From an uncultured Flavobacteriaceae bacterium (lineage in GTDB: Bacteria > Bacteroidota > Bacteroidia > Flavobacteriales > Flavobacteriaceae): 24,260 bases of DNA. The stretch spans positions 1 through 24,260 of the forward strand of contig CAMZMA010000246.1 in NCBI GenBank assembly GCA_947311815.1, in the 5' to 3' direction. Shown one piece after another: positions 23,204 through 24,260 of the stretch. The first letter of the stretch is position 1, and each line of letters starts with the position of its first letter. Made by a program: the position numbers and the translations under genes. A model generated the notes under the pieces. The model saw nothing but the letters and a program-made list of their open reading frames with translations. It was not told where the DNA came from and made no database searches.

Positions 23204-23902
23204 ATGTTCGGATTTTATATTATTATAGGAATTATTTCACTAATCAGTTGGTTAGTAAGTAATACGTTAAAAAGAAAGTTTAAAAAATACTCGCAAGTTC
23301 ATCTGCAAAACGGTATGAGTGGTGCAGAAATTGCAAAAAAAATGCTACACGATCACGGTATTACAGATGTTCAAGTAATTTCTACTCCTGGTAGATTAAC
23401 GGATCATTACAATCCGCAAAATAAAACCGTAAATTTAAGTGAAGCCGTTTACAACCAACGCAATGCGGCTTCGGCGGCAGTTGCTGCTCATGAGGTTGGT
23501 CACGCAGTACAACACGCAAAAGCATATCAATGGTTAGGAATGCGCTCTAAATTAGTACCTGTTGTAAATATTTCGTCTCGTTTTTCTCAATGGATGGTTA
23601 TTGGCGGATTGATTTTAGGCGCTGCTTCTGGAAACTCAGGAATTGGCTTTCTAATTGCCGTTGGCGGTTTGGTATTAATGGCGATGGCAACATTGTTTAG
23701 CTTTATTACACTACCTGTAGAATATGATGCAAGTAACAGAGCGTTGGCGTGGTTACGAGCAGAAAACGTGGTAACTCCACAAGAATTTGAAGGTTCTAAA
23801 GACGCACTTAAATGGGCAGCAAGAACATATTTAGTTGCAGCATTAGGTTCGTTGGCAATGTTATTGTACTGGGGATTGCAAATTTTAGGTGGGAGAGACT
23901 GA
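23204..23902 (+). CDS. YugP-like zinc-dependent membrane peptidase
   Basis: A 232-residue membrane protein with an N-terminal anchor (about 2-20). HEVGH at 96-100 is the zincin zinc-binding motif with its catalytic glutamate, in AAVAAHEVGHAVQHA. Two further hydrophobic segments lie near 127-165, and LPVEYDASNRAL supplies a likely third ligand glutamate, as in the YugP/neutral zinc metallopeptidase family. Helices 5 and 6 are near 205-228. The substrates of the family are not established. ATG 23204 is chosen; an in-frame TTG at 23174 would add ten residues and fall close to the predicted transcription start. Confidence 0.88.
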   Translation: MFGFYIIIGIISLISWLVSNTLKRKFKKYSQVHLQNGMSGAEIAKKMLHDHGITDVQVISTPGRLTDHYNPQNKTVNLSEAVYNQRNAASAAVAAHEVGHAVQHAKAYQWLGMRSKLVPVVNISSRFSQWMVIGGLILGAASGNSGIGFLIAVGGLVLMAMATLFSFITLPVEYDASNRALAWLRAENVVTPQEFEGSKDALKWAARTYLVAALGSLAMLLYWGLQILGGRD

Positions 23903-23909
23903 TTGTTGG

Positions 23910-23965
23910 TTTTTGGTTGACAGTTTTTGGTTGACAGTTTTCGATGGGTAATAACGGGTAATAAC
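23910..23965 (+). repeat. Two adjacent short tandem duplications
   Basis: TTTTTGGTTGACAG occurs twice in tandem (23910-23923, 23924-23937), then after a short gap GGGTAATAAC occurs twice (23946-23955, 23956-23965). They fill the gap between the peptidase gene and the lipoprotein gene. Confidence 0.8.
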
Positions 23966-24011
23966 AACTTTTATTCATGTTATCTTTACAGCTCAATCAT
24001 ATTAATTTTTT

Positions 24012-24260
24012 ATGAAAAAGAAAATTACTTTTTTTGCTTATTTCTACGTTTTCTTTTTACTTTTAAACGTAGTTTCTTGCAACCCTTGCGGAGAGAGTCC
24101 TGATAAATATAAAGTAACTTCTTTTATTTGGGAGGTAAAAAAGGCAACTTTAGGAAACAATGGCTCTTATGGTCTTTCTGATATTGAAAAAGGCTTTGTT
24201 GCCTACAACCAATTTGCTATTTTATTGTATCCAGAGATTGAAGAATATTATTCTTTTTTA
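24012..24260 (+). CDS. Putative lipoprotein, 5' part (runs off the window)
   Basis: An ATG at 24012 opens a frame of 83 codons without a stop to the window end. It begins MKKKITFFAYFYVFFLLLNV then VSCNPCGES: a basic start, a hydrophobic core and a lipobox V-V-S-C with Cys at residue 23, so a lipid-anchored envelope protein is likely. The rest (SFIWEVKKATLGNNGSYGLS) matches no family I recognise. The C-terminal part is missing, so length and function cannot be judged. Confidence 0.7.
   Translation, partial: MKKKITFFAYFYVFFLLLNVVSCNPCGESPDKYKVTSFIWEVKKATLGNNGSYGLSDIEKGFVAYNQFAILLYPEIEEYYSFL

Noticed and set aside
23918..23936. TTGACA repeated twice as a sigma-70 -35 element
   Set aside because: Bacteroidetes primary promoters do not use TTGACA/TATAAT, and the sequence is part of a tandem duplication.
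1..24260. CRISPR arrays, rRNA genes, or a defence/toxin system
   Set aside because: No regularly spaced repeats, no rRNA sequence, and no recognisable Cas, restriction, toxin or phage protein in any frame examined.

Overview
The window is a low-GC chromosomal segment from a member of the Bacteroidetes, most likely a marine Flavobacteriaceae of the Polaribacter/Tenacibaculum type (inferred, not proven). The support is the protein sequences, the general lack of Shine-Dalgarno sites, and repeated promoters with the Bacteroidetes -7 element TAnnTTTG, several with TTG 19-21 nt upstream. Most of the window is core genome. I see no CRISPR array, no intact prophage and no obvious defence island.

Layout. 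Bases 1-518 are a small accessory patch: the 3' end of an IS30-family transposase, fragments of minus-strand genes broken by it, then tRNA-Ala(GGC). Next come a universal stress protein (minus), a MATE exporter, an enoyl-CoA hydratase/isomerase and QueD (plus), with pth converging on queD. A 130-bp inverted-repeat element separates pth from the minus-strand prs-rplY unit. Divergent from prs is tRNA-Leu(CAA) with a strong terminator, followed by a decayed IS1380-family transposase fragment and a 15-bp-stem palindrome.

From 7200 to 11500 lies the translation block rplM-rpsI-rpsB-tsf-pyrH-frr (ribosomal proteins L13, S9 and S2, EF-Ts, UMP kinase, ribosome recycling factor). It has a clear promoter before rplM, hairpins in the leaders of rplM and rpsB, and terminators after tsf and frr. 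Then follow a two-repeat RND (HAE3/MMPL-like) exporter, a short PAS-LuxR regulator, asnS, rpoN (sigma-54) and a degenerate PAP2-like membrane protein.

The right part is mostly on the minus strand: ansA (type I asparaginase), then an energy-transduction operon of an ExbB/TolQ-like channel, an unrecognised membrane protein, and two ExbD-like proteins, one with a CxxC-bearing periplasmic insert. A PorT-like outer-membrane barrel follows the operon behind a terminator. At the right edge are a divergent YugP-like zinc membrane peptidase and the start of a lipoprotein gene.

How they fit together: most genes serve translation (tRNAs, ribosomal proteins, EF-Ts, RRF, Pth, AsnRS), nucleotide supply (Prs, PyrH) and envelope transport or energisation (ExbB/ExbD, PorT-like, RND, MATE). 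The non-ordinary material is the disrupted patch at the left edge, the IS1380 remnant beside tRNA-Leu, a dispersed intergenic repeat seen at two places, and the structured ribosomal-protein leaders. No convincing new multi-gene system was found.
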